Source: Brassica napus
Lineage: Eukaryota > Streptophyta > Magnoliopsida > Brassicales > Brassicaceae
Assembly (NCBI RefSeq): GCF_020379485.1
Contig: NC_063437.1
Span: forward strand, 6,794,223 to 6,858,222
DNA length: 64,000 nucleotides
Reading direction: 5' to 3'
A program made the translations under genes and the position numbers. Below are positions 42,441 to 56,600 of the stretch, piece after piece (the stretch's first letter is position 1; each line of letters starts with the position of its first letter). The notes under the pieces are model-generated. The model was not told where the DNA came from, made no database searches, and worked only from the letters and a program-made list of their open reading frames with translations.

Positions 42441-42987
42441 TGTTAAACAATATGAATGAGATGAGGCAGGCTTGTGTTATTAGATATAAGAGTGTTGAAG
42501 AATGCAGAAGACAAGAGAGGATGAGTTCGGGACGGTCGTACGACCAGGCCGAACAAGAGACCGTACCATGGTAACTTTTGGATCGACCAAAGTTAACTTG
42601 GATCGTCCATAAGTTACCCGGTTGAAGAGTAACTCGGCTTACCTTACCTTGGAGGCTCTTATCTACAATAAGACCGTTGGATCAGATGGATATGGCGTGG
42701 CTACAGCTAAGGACAGCCTGTAAATTAAAAGCAAAAGGTGTCCAAGCATGTGGTTATTTTTCCTATAGTCTCTCATCTTATCCTTGACTTCACATGCTTG
42801 TATTTTGAAATGCCCTAGCTCTCTCTCATATATATATTGTACCTGGTCATTAGTAAAAAATAACACAAGAGTTTATGAGTTTCTCTCTCAAGTTCATCAT
42901 GATTATCTCATACAATTACTCGTAAACATCTTAATCTCTCTTAAACTCTCTTAAATATCTTAATACCTTTCTTATTCTGTAAAATCA
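42441..42987 (+). repeat. Copia-2 5' LTR
   Basis: 547 bp, TGTTAAACAATATG...TGTAAAATCA, directly inserted after CTCCTAT of a satellite unit. Confidence 0.8.
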
Positions 42988-42989
42988 TA

Positions 42990-43002
42990 TGGTATCACAG
43001 CC
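42990..43002 (+). other. Primer binding site of Copia-2
   Basis: TGGTATCACAGCC, one mismatch (G to C) from the usual initiator Met site. Confidence 0.8.
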
Positions 43003-43077
43003 AGGTTGGCTTTGGTATTGAGATCTTGTGTTCTTCAGCTTCATTCAAGTTTATCTTTGTGTTCAGCGTAAATCAAG

Positions 43078-44367
43078 ATGGGAGGCAACAGCAAGATTGT
43101 TACGGTTCTGATTTCACTCAAGGGTGGAGGAAACTACCTGTTGTGGTCAAGGCTGGTGAAGACAGCCATTTGGAGGCTAGGGCTGTGGAGTCTCATCACG
43201 GATGAAGCTCCAAAGCCAGTGGCCGGTGAGGAAGAAGGTGGGAGAGAGCTCGCGGTTGTTGATGAGAAGAAGTGGGTTCAAGATGATCTTATGGTACTGT
43301 CCGCACTACAAGGGTCTCTTGAGGTTCATCTATTGGAAGCATACAGCTATTGCGAGACTCCTAAACATCTGTGGGAGACACTCCAAAAGACATTTGGGAA
43401 CATTACCAATCTGAGCAGTGTGTTTGAAATCAAGCGAGATATCAACATACTTGTGCAAGATGGAGAGAAGTTCACCAAGAATTTGGGCAAGTATAGATCA
43501 TTGTGGTCTGAGCTTGAAACCTTGAGGCCTAGCACAACTTATCAAGAGGTGCTGATGGAGAGGCGTGAGCAAGATCAAGTGTTTGGACTGCTGTTGACAT
43601 TGGATTCTCCGTTCAATGATGTGATCAAGCACATACTGAGGTCGCCAAATCTCCCATCCATGGAGGAGGTGTGTGCACAGATTCAAAAGGAGGAGGGATC
43701 TCTTGGTCTCTTTGGAAGTAAAGGAGACCTATCATTGGCCAATAAGGCTGAGGAAGTGGCACTGGCAAACCGTGCAACATACAGATCAGATGACATGAAG
43801 TATAGTGTTGAGAGGAGGTTTGGAGGCAACTGTGATCACTGTAAGAAACCGGGAGACAAGAGGAGCCAATGCTGGATCCTACACCCACATCTTAAGCCAG
43901 CCAAGTTCAACAAGGATAGAGAGGCTAGTGCTAACCTGTCTGCTGAAGCAAGTGACGCCGGTCCATCAGGAGCTGGCTCAAGTGAACACGCGGGTGAAAG
44001 CGCATCAAGAGCCATGGCCTCTCATTACACGGCTGGGAAGAGCATGGAACATGAGGTGATCAGGAAATCCGACATCGTTGCCCTCATCAAAGCTCTTAAG
44101 GAGTCTGGTACATTCGGAAACACTCTTGGATACTCATATACTGCTCATGCTATGACTAAATGTGATAATAGGTTGATAGATATCATTGATGAATTAAAAC
44201 TTAGAAATGAATCACCTAGAACTCATATTGTTCAAGGGATAAAACCATTGATTGTAGATTCAGGTGCTTCTCATCATATGATAAGTGATGATAGTCTTAT
44301 AAAAAACATAGAACCACATGGACATGTAATAATTGCAAATGGGGATAGAATTCCTATTAGAGGATAG
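43078..44367 (+). CDS. Copia-2 gag-protease, N-terminal polyprotein
   Basis: 429 codons from the ATG at 43,078 (MGGNSKIVTVLISLKGGGNY). Copia-type gag features are WSRLVKTAIWRLGLWSLI, ETPKHLWETLQKTFGN and the LPSMEEVCAQIQKEE block. A zinc-knuckle remnant CDHCKKPGDKRSQCW has Asp where His is usual. The protease active site is VDSGASHHMISDD near residue 396. The frame ends at 44,367 by a frameshift, and the next frame (44,373-44,648) continues FTSNLLSVKR and then LWHSRLG, the pre-integrase motif. The gag part is intact and looks recently functional. Truncation into satellite removes all enzymes after protease. Confidence 0.85.
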   Translation: MGGNSKIVTVLISLKGGGNYLLWSRLVKTAIWRLGLWSLITDEAPKPVAGEEEGGRELAVVDEKKWVQDDLMVLSALQGSLEVHLLEAYSYCETPKHLWETLQKTFGNITNLSSVFEIKRDINILVQDGEKFTKNLGKYRSLWSELETLRPSTTYQEVLMERREQDQVFGLLLTLDSPFNDVIKHILRSPNLPSMEEVCAQIQKEEGSLGLFGSKGDLSLANKAEEVALANRATYRSDDMKYSVERRFGGNCDHCKKPGDKRSQCWILHPHLKPAKFNKDREASANLSAEASDAGPSGAGSSEHAGESASRAMASHYTAGKSMEHEVIRKSDIVALIKALKESGTFGNTLGYSYTAHAMTKCDNRLIDIIDELKLRNESPRTHIVQGIKPLIVDSGASHHMISDDSLIKNIEPHGHVIIANGDRIPIRG

Positions 44368-44372
44368 GAAAC

Positions 44373-44648
44373 TTGAACCTGTTTGATAAGAACTCTAAAG
44401 CCTTTTACATGCTTGAGTTTACTTCTAACCTCTTATCTGTTAAGAGATGTACTACTGATCTACAATGCAATGTTATCTTCAGTCCTAATGATGTGAAATT
44501 TCAGGATATTGGGAGCAGTAAGTTGATTGGACAACGTGTAGCCAAGGGAGACCTTTACATGCTTGAAGACATTAAATTTATTTCTACTTCTAGTTGCCTG
44601 CTTAGTTATGTTTCAAATGGTGCATTGTGGCATTCTAGGTTAGGAGAT
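44373..44648 (+). pseudogene. Copia-2 pre-integrase segment, truncated by satellite
   Basis: It encodes AFYMLEFTSNLLSVKRC and ends at ALWHSRLG, where the normal continuation of the motif is lost. The same open frame then reads through satellite to 44,756. Confidence 0.75.
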
Positions 44649-47600
44649 CCAGTTTATGTATCCATATCAAGCTTCTTACAAAGTGATTCATCCTGGTTCG
44701 ATTGGAACAACGAAGAAGTTGTCTTATTCCCAAACTGGAAAACTGGAATCAACTGATTTGAAAGTGGGATAACTTCTTCTTCCCAGCTCCTATGAGATTT
44801 TTTTCAACTTCCTGGTCATTCTCCACCACTTTATGTATCCAGATCAAGCTTCTTACAAAGTGATTCATCCTGGTTCGATTGGAACGACGAAGAAGTTGTC
44901 TTATTCCCAAACTGGGAAACTGGAATCAACTGATTTGAAAGTGGGATAACTTCTTCTTCCCAGCTCCTATGAGATTTTTTTCAACTTCCTGGTCATTCTC
45001 CACCACTTTATGTATCCATATCAAGCTTCTTACAAAGTGATTCATCCTAGTTCGATTGGAACGACGAAGAAGTTGTCTTATTCCCAAACTGGGAAACTGG
45101 AATCAACTGATTTGAAAGTGGGATAACTTCTTCTTCCCAACTCCTATGAGATTTATTCAACTTCCTGGTCATTCTCCACCACTTTATGTATCCATATCAA
45201 GCTTCTTACAAAGTGATTCATCCTGGTTCGATTGGAACGACGAAGAAGTTGTCTTATTCCCAAACTGGGAAACTGGAATCAACTGATTTGAAAGTGGGAT
45301 AACTTCTTCTTCCCTACTCCTATGAGATTTATTCAACTTCCTGGTCATTCTCCACCACTTTATGTATCCAATCAAGCTTCTTACAAAGTGATTCATCCTG
45401 GTTCGATTGGAACGACGAAGAAGTTGTCTTATTCCCAAACTGGGAAACTGGAATCAACTGATTTGAAAGTGGGATAACTTCTTCTTCCCACTCCTATGAG
45501 ATTTTTTCAACTTTCTGGTCATTCTCCACCACTTTATGTATCCATATCAAGCTTCTTACAAAGTGATTCATCCTGGTTCGATTGGAACGACGAAGAAGTT
45601 GTCTTATTCCCAAACTGGGAAACTGGAATCAACTGATTTGAAAGTGGGATAACTCCTTCTTCCCAACTCCTATGAGATTTTTTCAACTTCCTGGTCATTC
45701 TCCACCACTTTATGTATCCATATCAAGCTTCTTACAAAGTGATTCATCCTGGTTCGATTGGAACGACGAAGAAGTTGTCTTATTCCCAAACTGGGAAACT
45801 GGAATCAACTGATTTGAAAGTGGGATAACTTCTTCTTCCCAGCTCCTATGAGATTTTTTCAACTTCCTGGTCATTCTCCACCACTTTATGTATCCATATC
45901 AAGCTTCTTACAAAGTGATTCATCCTGGTTCGATTGGAACGACGAAGAAGTTGTCTTATTCCCAAACTGGGAAACTGGAATCAACTGATTTGAAAGTGGG
46001 ATAACTCCTTCTTGCCAACTCCTATGAGATTTATTCAACTTCCTGGTCATTCTCCACCACTTTATGTATCCATATCAAGCTTCTTACAAAGTGATTCATC
46101 CTGGTTCGATTGGAACGACGAAGAAGTTGTCTTATTCCCAAACTGGGAAACTGGAATCAACTGATTTGAAAGTGGGATAACTCCTTCTTCCCAACTCCTA
46201 TGAGATTTATTCAACTTCCTGGTCATTCTCCACCACTTTATGTATCCATATCAAGCTTCTTACAAAGTGATTCATCCTGGTTCGATTGGAACGACGAAGA
46301 AGTTGTCTTATTCCCAAACTGGGAAACTGGAATCAACTGATTTGAAAGTGGGATAACTCCTTCTTGCCAACTCCTATGAGATTTATTCAACTTCATGGTC
46401 ATTCTCCACCACTTTATGTATCCATATCAAGCTTCTTACAAAGTGATTCATCCTGGTTCGATTGGAACGACGAAGAAGTTGTCTTATTCCCAAACTGGGA
46501 AACTGGAATCAACTGATTTGAAAGTGGGATAACTCCTTCTTCCCAACTCCTATGAGATTTATTCAACTTCCTGGTCATTCTCCACCACTTTATGTATCCA
46601 TATCAAGCTTCTTACAAAGTGATTCATCCTGGTTCGATTGGAACGACGAAGAAGTTGTCTTATTCCCAAACTGGGAAACTGGAATCAACTGATTTGAAAG
46701 TGGGATAACTTCTTCTTCCCAACTCCTATGAGATTTATTCAACTTCCTGGTCATTCTCCACCACTTTATGTATCCATATCAAGCTTCTTACAAAGTGATT
46801 CATCCTGGTTCGATTGGAACGACGAAGAAGTTGTCTTATTCCCAAACTGGGAAACTGGAATCAACTGATTTGAAAGTGGGATAACTTCTTCTTCCCAACT
46901 CCTATGAGATTTTTTCAACTTCCTGGTCATTCTCCACCACTTTATGTATCCATATCAAGCTTCTTACAAAGTGATTCATCCTGGTTCGATTGGAACGACG
47001 AAGAAGTTGTCTTATTCCCAAACTGGGAAACTGGAATCAACTGATTTGAAAGTGGGATAACTTCTTCTTCCAACTCCTATGAGATTTATTCAACTTCCTG
47101 GTCATTCTCCACCACTTTATGTATCCATATCAAGCTTCTTACAAAGTGATTCATCCTGGTTCGATTGGAACGACGAAGAAGTTGTCTTATTCCCAAACTG
47201 GGAAACTGGAATCAACTGATTTGAAAGTGGGATAACTTCTTCTTCCCACTCCTATGAGATTTATTCAACTTCCTGGTCATTCTCCACCACTTTATGTATC
47301 CATATCAAGCTTCTTACAAAGTGATTCATCCTGGTTCGATTGGAACGACGAAGAAGTTGTCTTATTCCCAAACTGGGAAACTGGAATCAACTGATTTGAA
47401 AGTGGGATAACTTCTTCTTCCCACTCCTATGAGATTTTTTCAACTTCCTGGTCATTCTCCACCACTTTATGTATCCATATCAAGCTTCTTACAAAGTGAT
47501 TCATCCTGGTTCGATTGGAACGACGAAGAAGTTGTCTTATTCCCAAACTGGGAAACTGGAATCAACTGATTTGAAAGTGGGATAACTCCTTCTTCCCAAC

Positions 47601-50600
47601 TCCTATGAGATTTTTTCAACTTCCTGGTCATTCTCCACCACTTTATGTATCCATATCAAGCTTCTTACAAAGTGATTCATCCTGGTTCGATTGGAACGAC
47701 GAAGAAGTTGTCTTATTCCCAAACTGGGAAACTGGAATCAACTGATTTGAAAGTGGGATAACTTCTTCTTCCCAACTCCTATGAGATTTTTTCAACTTCC
47801 TGGTCATTCTCCACCACTTTATGTATCCATATCAAGCTTCTTACAAAGTGATTCATCCTGGTTCGATTGGAACGACGAAGAAGTTGTCTTATTCCCAAAC
47901 TGGGAAACTGGAATCAACTGATTTGAAAGTGGGATAACTCCTTCTTCCCAACTCCTATGAGATTTATTCAACTTCCTGGTCATTCTCCACCACTTTATGT
48001 ATCCATATCAAGCTTCTTACAAAGTGATTCATCCTGGTTCGATTGGAACGACGAAGAAGTTGTCTTATTCCCAAACTGGGAAACTGGAATCAACTGATTT
48101 GAAAGTGGGATAACTCCTTCTTCCCAACTCCTATGAGATTTATTCAACTTCCTGGTCATTCTCCACCACTTTATGTATCCATATCAAGCTTCTTACAAAG
48201 TGATTCATCCTGGTTCGATTGGAACGACGAAGAAGTTGTCTTATTCCCAAACTGGGAAACTGGAATCAACTGATTTGAAAGTGGGATAACTCCTTCTTCC
48301 AAACTCCTATGAGATTTATTCAACTTCCTGGTCATTCTCCACCACTTTATGTATCCATATCAAGCTTCTTACAAAGTGATTCATCCTGGTTCGATTGGAA
48401 CGACGAAGAAGTTGTCTTATTCCCAAACTGGGAAACTGGAATCAACTGATTTGAAAGTGGGATAACTCCTTCTTCCCAACTCCTATGAGATTTATTCAAC
48501 TTCCTGGTCATTCTCCACCACTTTATGTATCCATATCAAGCTTCTTACAAAGTGATTCATCCTGGTTCGATTGGAACGACGAAGAAGTTGTCTTATTCCC
48601 AAACTGGGAAACTGGAATCAACTGATTTGAAAGTGGGATAACTTCTTCTTCCCAACTCCTATGAGATTTATTCAACTTCCTGGTCATTCTCCACCACTTT
48701 ATGTATCCATATCAAGCTTCTTACAAAGTGATTCATCCTGGTTCGATTGGAACGACGAAGAAGTTGTCTTATTCCCAAACTGGGAAACTGGAATCAACTG
48801 ATTTGAAAGTGGGATAACTCCTTCTTCCCAACTCCTATGAGATTTATTCAACTTCCTGGTCATTCTCCACCACTTTATGTATCCATATCAAGCTTCTTAC
48901 AAAGTGATTCATCCTGGTTCGATTGGAACGACGAAGAAGTTGTCTTATTCCCAAACTGGGAAACTGGAATCAACTGATTTGAAAGTGGGATAACTCCTTC
49001 TTCCCAACTCCTATGAGATTTATTCAACTTCCTGGTCATTCTCCACCACTTTATGTATCCATATCAAGCTTCTTACAAAGTGATTCATCCTGGTTCGATT
49101 GGAACGACGAAGAAGTTGTCTTATTCCCAAACTGGGAAACTGGAATCAACTGATTTGAAAGTGGGATAACTCCTTCTTCCCAACTCCTATGAGATTTATT
49201 CAACTTCCTGGTCATTCTCCACCACTTTATGTATCCATATCAAGCTTCTTACAAAGTGATTCATCCTGGTTCGATTGGAACGACGAAGAAGTTGTCTTAT
49301 TCCCAAACTGGGAAACTGGAATCAACTGATTTGAAAGTGGGATAACTTCTTCTTCCCAACTCCTATGAGATTTATTCAACTTCCTGGTCATTCTCCACCA
49401 CTTTATGTATCCATATCAAGCTTCTTACAAAGTGATTCATCCTGGTTCGATTGGAACGACGAAGAAGTTGTCTTATTCCCAAACTGGGAAACTGGAATCA
49501 ACTGATTTGAAAGTGGGATAACTTCTTCTTCCCAACTCCTATGAGATTTATTCAACTTCCTGGTCATTCTCCACCACTTTATGTATCCATATCAAGCTTC
49601 TTACAAAGTGATTCATCCTGGTTCGATTGGAACGACGAAGAAGTTGTCTTATTCCCAAACTGGGAAACTGGAATCAACTGATTTGAAAGTGGGATAACTC
49701 TTCTTCTTCCCAACTCCTATGAGATTTATTCAACTTCCTGGTCATTCTCCACCACTTTATGTATCCATATCAAGCTTCTTACAAAGTGATTCATCCTGGT
49801 TCGATTGGAACGACGAAGAAGTTGTCTTATTCCCAAACTGGGAAACTGGAATCAACTGATTTGAAAGTGGGATAACTTCTTCTTCCCAACTCCTATGAGA
49901 TTTTTCAACTTCCTGGTCATTCTCCACCACTTTATGTATCCATATCAAGCTTCTTACAAAGTGATTCATCCTGGTTCGATTGGAACGACGAAGAAGTTGT
50001 CTTATTCCCAAACTGGGAAACTGGAATCAACTGATTTGAAAGTGGGATAACTCCTTCTTCCCAACTCCTATGAGATTTTTCAACTTCCTGGTCATTCTCC
50101 ACCACTTTATGTATCCATATCAAGCTTCTTACAAAGTGATTCATCCTGGTTCGATTGGAACGACGAAGAAGTTGTCTTATTCCCAAACTGGGAAACTGGA
50201 ATCAACTGATTTGAAAGTGGGATAACTTCTTCTTCCCAACTCCTATGAGATTTATTCAACTTCCTGGTCATTCTCCACCACTTTATGTATCCATATCAAG
50301 CTTCTTACAAAGTGATTCATCCTGGTTCGATTGGAACGACGAAGAAGTTGTCTTATTCCCAAACTGGGAAACTGGAATCAACTGATTTGAAAGTGGGATA
50401 ACTCCTTCTTCCCAACTCCTATGAGATTTATTCAACTTCCTGGTCATTCTCCACCACTTTATGTATCCATATCAAGCTTCTTACAAAGTGATTCATCCTG
50501 GTTCGATTGGAACGACGAAGAAGTTGTCTTATTCCCAAACTGGGAAACTGGAATCAACTGATTTGAAAGTGGGATAACTTCTTCTTCCCAACTCCTATGA

Positions 50601-53600
50601 GATTTTTTCAACTTCCTGGTCATTCTCCACCACTTTATGTATCCATATCAAGCTTCTTACAAAGTGATTCATCCTGGTTCGATTGGAACGACGAAGAAGT
50701 TGTCTTATTCCCAAACTGGGAAACTGGAATCAACTGATTTGAAAGTGGGATAACTCCTTCTTCCCAACTCCTATGAGATTTATTCAACTTCCTGGTCATT
50801 CTCCACCACTTTATGTATCCATATCAAGCTTCTTACAAAGTGATTCATCCTGGTTCGATTGGAACGACGAAGAAGTTGTCTTATTCCCAAACTGGGAAAC
50901 TGGAATCAACTGATTTGAAAGTGGGATAACTTCTTCTTCCCAACTCCTATGAGATTTATTCAACTTCCTGGTCATTCTCCACCACTTTATGTATCCATAT
51001 CAAGCTTCTTACAAAGTGATTCATCCTGGTTCGATTGGAACGACGAAGAAGTTGTCTTATTCCCAAACTGGGAAACTGGAATCAACTGATTTGAAAGTGG
51101 GATAACTCCTTCTTCCCAACTCCTATGAGATTTATTCAACTTCCTGGTCATTCTCCACCACTTTATGTATCCATATCAAGCTTCTTACAAAGTGATTCAT
51201 CCTGGTTCGATTGGAACGACGAAGAAGTTGTCTTATTCCCAAACTGGGAAACTGGAATCAACTGATTTGAAAGTGGGATAACTCCTTCTTCCCAACTCCT
51301 ATGAGATTTATTCAACTTCCTGGTCATTCTCCACCACTTTATGTATCCATATCAAGCTTCTTACAAAGTGATTCATCCTGGTTCGATTGGAACGACGAAG
51401 AAGTTGTCTTATTCCCAAACTGGGAAACTGGAATCAACTGATTTGAAAGTGGGATAACTTCTTCTTCCCAACTCCTATGAGATTTATTCAACTTCCTGGT
51501 CATTCTCCACCACTTTATGTATCCATATCAAGCTTCTTACAAAGTGATTCATCCTGGTTCGATTGGAACGACGAAGAAGTTGTCTTATTCCCAAACTGGG
51601 AAACTGGAATCAACTGATTTGAAAGTGGGATAACTTCTTCTTCCCAACTCCTATGAGATTTTTTCAACTTCCTGGTCATTCTCCACCACTTTATGTATCC
51701 ATATCAAGCTTCTTACAAAGTGATTCATCCTGGTTCGATTGGAACGACGAAGAAGTTGTCTTATTCCCAAACTGGGAAACTGGAATCAACTGATTTGAAA
51801 GTGGGATAACTTCTTCTTCCCAACTCCTATGAGATTTATTCAACTTCCTGGTCATTCTCCACCACTTTATGTATCCATATCAAGCTTCTTACAAAGTGAT
51901 TCATCCTGGTTCGATTGGAACGACGAAGAAGTTGTCTTATTCCCAAACTGGGAAACTGGAATCAACTGATTTGAAAGTGGGATAACTTCTTCTTCCCAAC
52001 TCCTATGAGATTTATTCAACTTCCTGGTCATTCTCCACCACTTTATGTATCCATATCAAGCTTCTTACAAAGTGATTCATCCTGGTTCGATTGGAACGAC
52101 GAAGAAGTTGTCTTATTCCCAAACTGGGAAACTGGAATCAACTGATTTGAAAGTGGGATAACTTCTTCTTCCCAACTCCTATGAGATTTTTTCAACTTCC
52201 TGGTCATTCTCCACCACTTTATGTATCCATATCAAGCTTCTTACAAAGTGATTCATCCTGGTTCGATTGGAACGACGAAGAAGTTGTCTTATTCCCAAAC
52301 TGGGAAACTGGAATCAACTGATTTGAAAGTGGGATAACTCCTTCTTCCCAACTCCTATGAGATTTATTCAACTTCCTGGTCATTCTCCACCACTTTATGT
52401 ATCCATATCAAGCTTCTTACAAAGTGATTCATCCTGGTTCGATTGGAACGACGAAGAAGTTGTCTTATTCCCAAACTGGGAAACTGGAATCAACTGATTT
52501 GAAAGTGGGATAACTTCTTCTTCCCAACTCCTATGAGATTTTTTCAACTTCCTGGTCATTCTCCACCACTTTATGTATCCATATCAAGCTTCTTACAAAG
52601 TGATTCATCCTGGTTCGATTGGAACGACGAAGAAGTTGTCTTATTCCCAAACTGGGAAACTGGAATCAACTGATTTGAAAGTGGGATAACTCCTTCTTCC
52701 CAACTCCTATGAGATTTATTCAACTTCCTGGTCATTCTCCACCACTTTATGTATCCATATCAAGCTTCTTACAAAGTGATTCATCCTGGTTCGATTGGAA
52801 CGACGAAGAAGTTGTCTTATTCCCAAACTGGGAAACTGGAATCAACTGATTTGAAAGTGGGATAACTCCTTCTTCCCAACTCCTATGAGATTTATTCAAC
52901 TTCCTGGTCATTCTCCACCACTTTATGTATCCATATCAAGCTTCTTACAAAGTGATTCATCCTGGTTCGATTGGAACGACGAAGAAGTTGTCTTATTCCC
53001 AAACTGGGAAACTGGAATCAACTGATTTGAAAGTGGGATAACTCTTCTTCCCAACTCCTATGAGATTTATTCAACTTCCTGGTCATTCTCCACCACTTTA
53101 TGTATCCATATCAAGCTTCTTACAAAGTGATTCATCCTGGTTCGATTGGAACGACGAAGAAGTTGTCTTATTCCCAAACTGGGAAACTGGAATCAACTGA
53201 TTTGAAAGTGGGATAACTCCTTCTTCCCAACTCCTATGAGATTTATTCAACTTCCTGGTCATTCTCCACCACTTTATGTATCCATATCAAGCTTCTTACA
53301 AAGTGATTCATCCTGGTTCGATTGGAACGACGAAGAAGTTGTCTTATTCCCAAACTGGGAAACTGGAATCAACTGATTTGAAAGTGGGATAACTTCTTCT
53401 TCCCAACTCCTATGAGATTTTTCAACTTCCTGGTCATTCTCCACCACTTTATGTATCCATATCAAGCTTCTTACAAAGTGATTCATCCTGGTTCGATTGG
53501 AACGACGAAGAAGTTGTCTTATTCCCAAACTGGGAAACTGGAATCAACTGATTTGAAAGTGGGATAACTCCTTCTTCCCAACTCCTATGAGATTTATTCA

Positions 53601-56600
53601 ACTTCCTGGTCATTCTCCACCACTTTATGTATCCATATCAAGCTTCTTACAAAGTGATTCATCCTGGTTCGATTGGAACGACGAAGAAGTTGTCTTATTC
53701 CCAAACTGGGAAACTGGAATCAACTGATTTGAAAGTGGGATAACTTCTTCTTCCCAACTCCTATGAGATTTATTCAACTTCCTGGTCATTCTCCACCACT
53801 TTATGTATCCATATCAAGCTTCTTACAAAGTGATTCATCCTGGTTCGATTGGAACGACGAAGAAGTTGTCTTATTCCCAAACTGGGAAACTGGAATCAAC
53901 TGATTTGAAAGTGGGATAACTCCTTCTTCCCAACTCCTATGAGATTTATTCAACTTCCTGGTCATTCTCCACCACTTTATGTATCCATATCAAGCTTCTT
54001 ACAAAGTGATTCATCCTGGTTCGATTGGAACGACGAAGAAGTTGTCTTATTCCCAAACTGGGAAACTGGAATCAACTGATTTGAAAGTGGGATAACTCCT
54101 TCTTCCCAACTCCTATGAGATTTATTCAACTTCCTGGTCATTCTCCACCACTTTATGTATCCATATCAAGCTTCTTACAAAGTGATTCATCCTGGTTCGA
54201 TTGGAACGACGAAGAAGTTGTCTTATTCCCAAACTGGGAAACTGGAATCAACTGATTTGAAAGTGGGATAACTTCTTCTTCCCAACTCCTATGAGATTTA
54301 TTCAACTTCCTGGTCATTCTCCACCACTTTATGTATCCATATCAAGCTTCTTACAAAGTGATTCATCCTGGTTCGATTGGAACGACGAAGAAGTTGTCTT
54401 ATTCCCAAACTGGGAAACTGGAATCAACTGATTTGAAAGTGGGATAACTTCTTCTTCCCAACTCCTATGAGATTTATTCAACTTCCTGGTCATTCTCCAC
54501 CACTTTATGTATCCATATCAAGCTTCTTACAAAGTGATTCATCCTGGTTCGATTGGAACGACGAAGAAGTTGTCTTATTCCCAAACTGGGAAACTGGAAT
54601 CAACTGATTTGAAAGTGGGATAACTTCTTCTTCCCAACTCCTATGAGATTTATTCAACTTCCTGGTCATTCTCCACCACTTTATGTATCCATATCAAGCT
54701 TCTTACAAAGTGATTCATCCTGGTTCGATTGGAACGACGAAGAAGTTGTCTTATTCCCAAACTGGGAAACTGGAATCAACTGATTTGAAAGTGGGATAAC
54801 TCCTTCTTCCCAACTCCTATGAGATTTATTCAACTTCCTGGTCATTCTCCACCACTTTATGTATCCATATCAAGCTTCTTACAAAGTGATTCATCCTGGT
54901 TCGATTGGAACGACGAAGAAGTTGTCTTATTCCCAAACTGGGAAACTGGAATCAACTGATTTGAAAGTGGGATAACTTCTTCTTCCCAACTCCTATGAGA
55001 TTTTTTCAACTTCCTGGTCATTCTCCACCACTTTATGTATCCATATCAAGCTTCTTACAAAGTGATTCATCCTGGTTCGATTGGAACGACGAAGAAGTTG
55101 TCTTATTCCCAAACTGGGAAACTGGAATCAACTGATTTGAAAGTGGGATAACTTCTTCTTCCCAACTCCTATGAGATTTATTCAACTTCCTGGTCATTCT
55201 CCACCACTTTATGTATCCATATCAAGCTTCTTACAAAGTGATTCATCCTGGTTCGATTGGAACGACGAAGAAGTTGTCTTATTCCCAAACTGGGAAACTG
55301 GAATCAACTGATTTGAAAGTGGGATAACTTCTTCTTCCCAACTCCTATGAGATTTATTCAACTTCCTGGTCATTCTCCACCACTTTATGTATCCATATCA
55401 AGCTTCTTACAAAGTGATTCATCCTGGTTCGATTGGAACGACGAAGAAGTTGTCTTATTCCCAAACTGGGAAACTGGAATCAACTGATTTGAAAGTGGGA
55501 TAACTCCTTCTTCCCAACTCCTATGAGATTTATTCAACTTCCTGGTCATTCTCCACCACTTTATGTATCCATATCAAGCTTCTTACAAAGTGATTCATCC
55601 TGGTTCGATTGGAACGACGAAGAAGTTGTCTTATTCCCAAACTGGGAAACTGGAATCAACTGATTTGAAAGTGGGATAACTTCTTCTTCCCAACTCCTAT
55701 GAGATTTATTCAACTTCCTGGTCATTCTCCACCACTTTATGTATCCATATCAAGCTTCTTACAAAGTGATTCATCCTGGTTCGATTGGAACGACGAAGAA
55801 GTTGTCTTATTCCCAAACTGGGAAACTGGAATCAACTGATTTGAAAGTGGGATAACTCTTCTTCCCAACTCCTATGAGATTTATTCAACTTCCTGGTCAT
55901 TCTCCACCACTTTATGTATCCATATCAAGCTTCTTACAAAGTGATTCATCCTGGTTCGATTGGAACGACGAAGAAGTTGTCTTATTCCCAAACTGGGAAA
56001 CTGGAATCAACTGATTTGAAAGTGGGATAACTTCTTCTTCCCAACTCCTATGAGATTTATTCAACTTCCTGGTCATTCTCCACCACTTTATGTATCCATA
56101 TCAAGCTTCTTACAAAGTGATTCATCCTGGTTCGATTGGAACGACGAAGAAGTTGTCTTATTCCCAAACTGGGAAACTGGAATCAACTGATTTGAAAGTG
56201 GGATAACTCCTTCTTCCCAACTCCTATGAGATTTATTCAACTTCCTGGTCATTCTCCACCACTTTATGTATCCATATCAAGCTTCTTACAAAGTGATTCA
56301 TCCTGGTTCGATTGGAACGACGAAGAAGTTGTCTTATTCCCAAACTGGGAAACTGGAATCAACTGATTTGAAAGTGGGATAACTCTTCTTCCCAACTCCT
56401 ATGAGATTTATTCAACTTCCTGGTCATTCTCCACCACTTTATGTATCCATATCAAGCTTCTTACAAAGTGATTCATCCTGGTTCGATTGGAACGACGAAG
56501 AAGTTGTCTTATTCCCAAACTGGGAAACTGGAATCAACTGATTTGAAAGTGGGATATAACTCCTTCTTGCCAACTCCTATGAGATTTATTCAACTTCCTG

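Larger units (their letters stand above)
42441..44648 (+). mobile_element. Copia-2: 5' half of a second Ty1/copia family inside satellite
   Basis: LTR, PBS, gag and protease are present, then an abrupt switch to satellite at about 44,649 within the pre-integrase region. LTR and gag differ from Copia-1, so it is a separate family. Confidence 0.82.

Noticed and set aside
49757..53528. 84-residue minus-strand open frames with almost identical sequence
   Set aside because: They arise from the satellite unit by reading through one period. There is no start context, codon bias or variation pattern of real genes.
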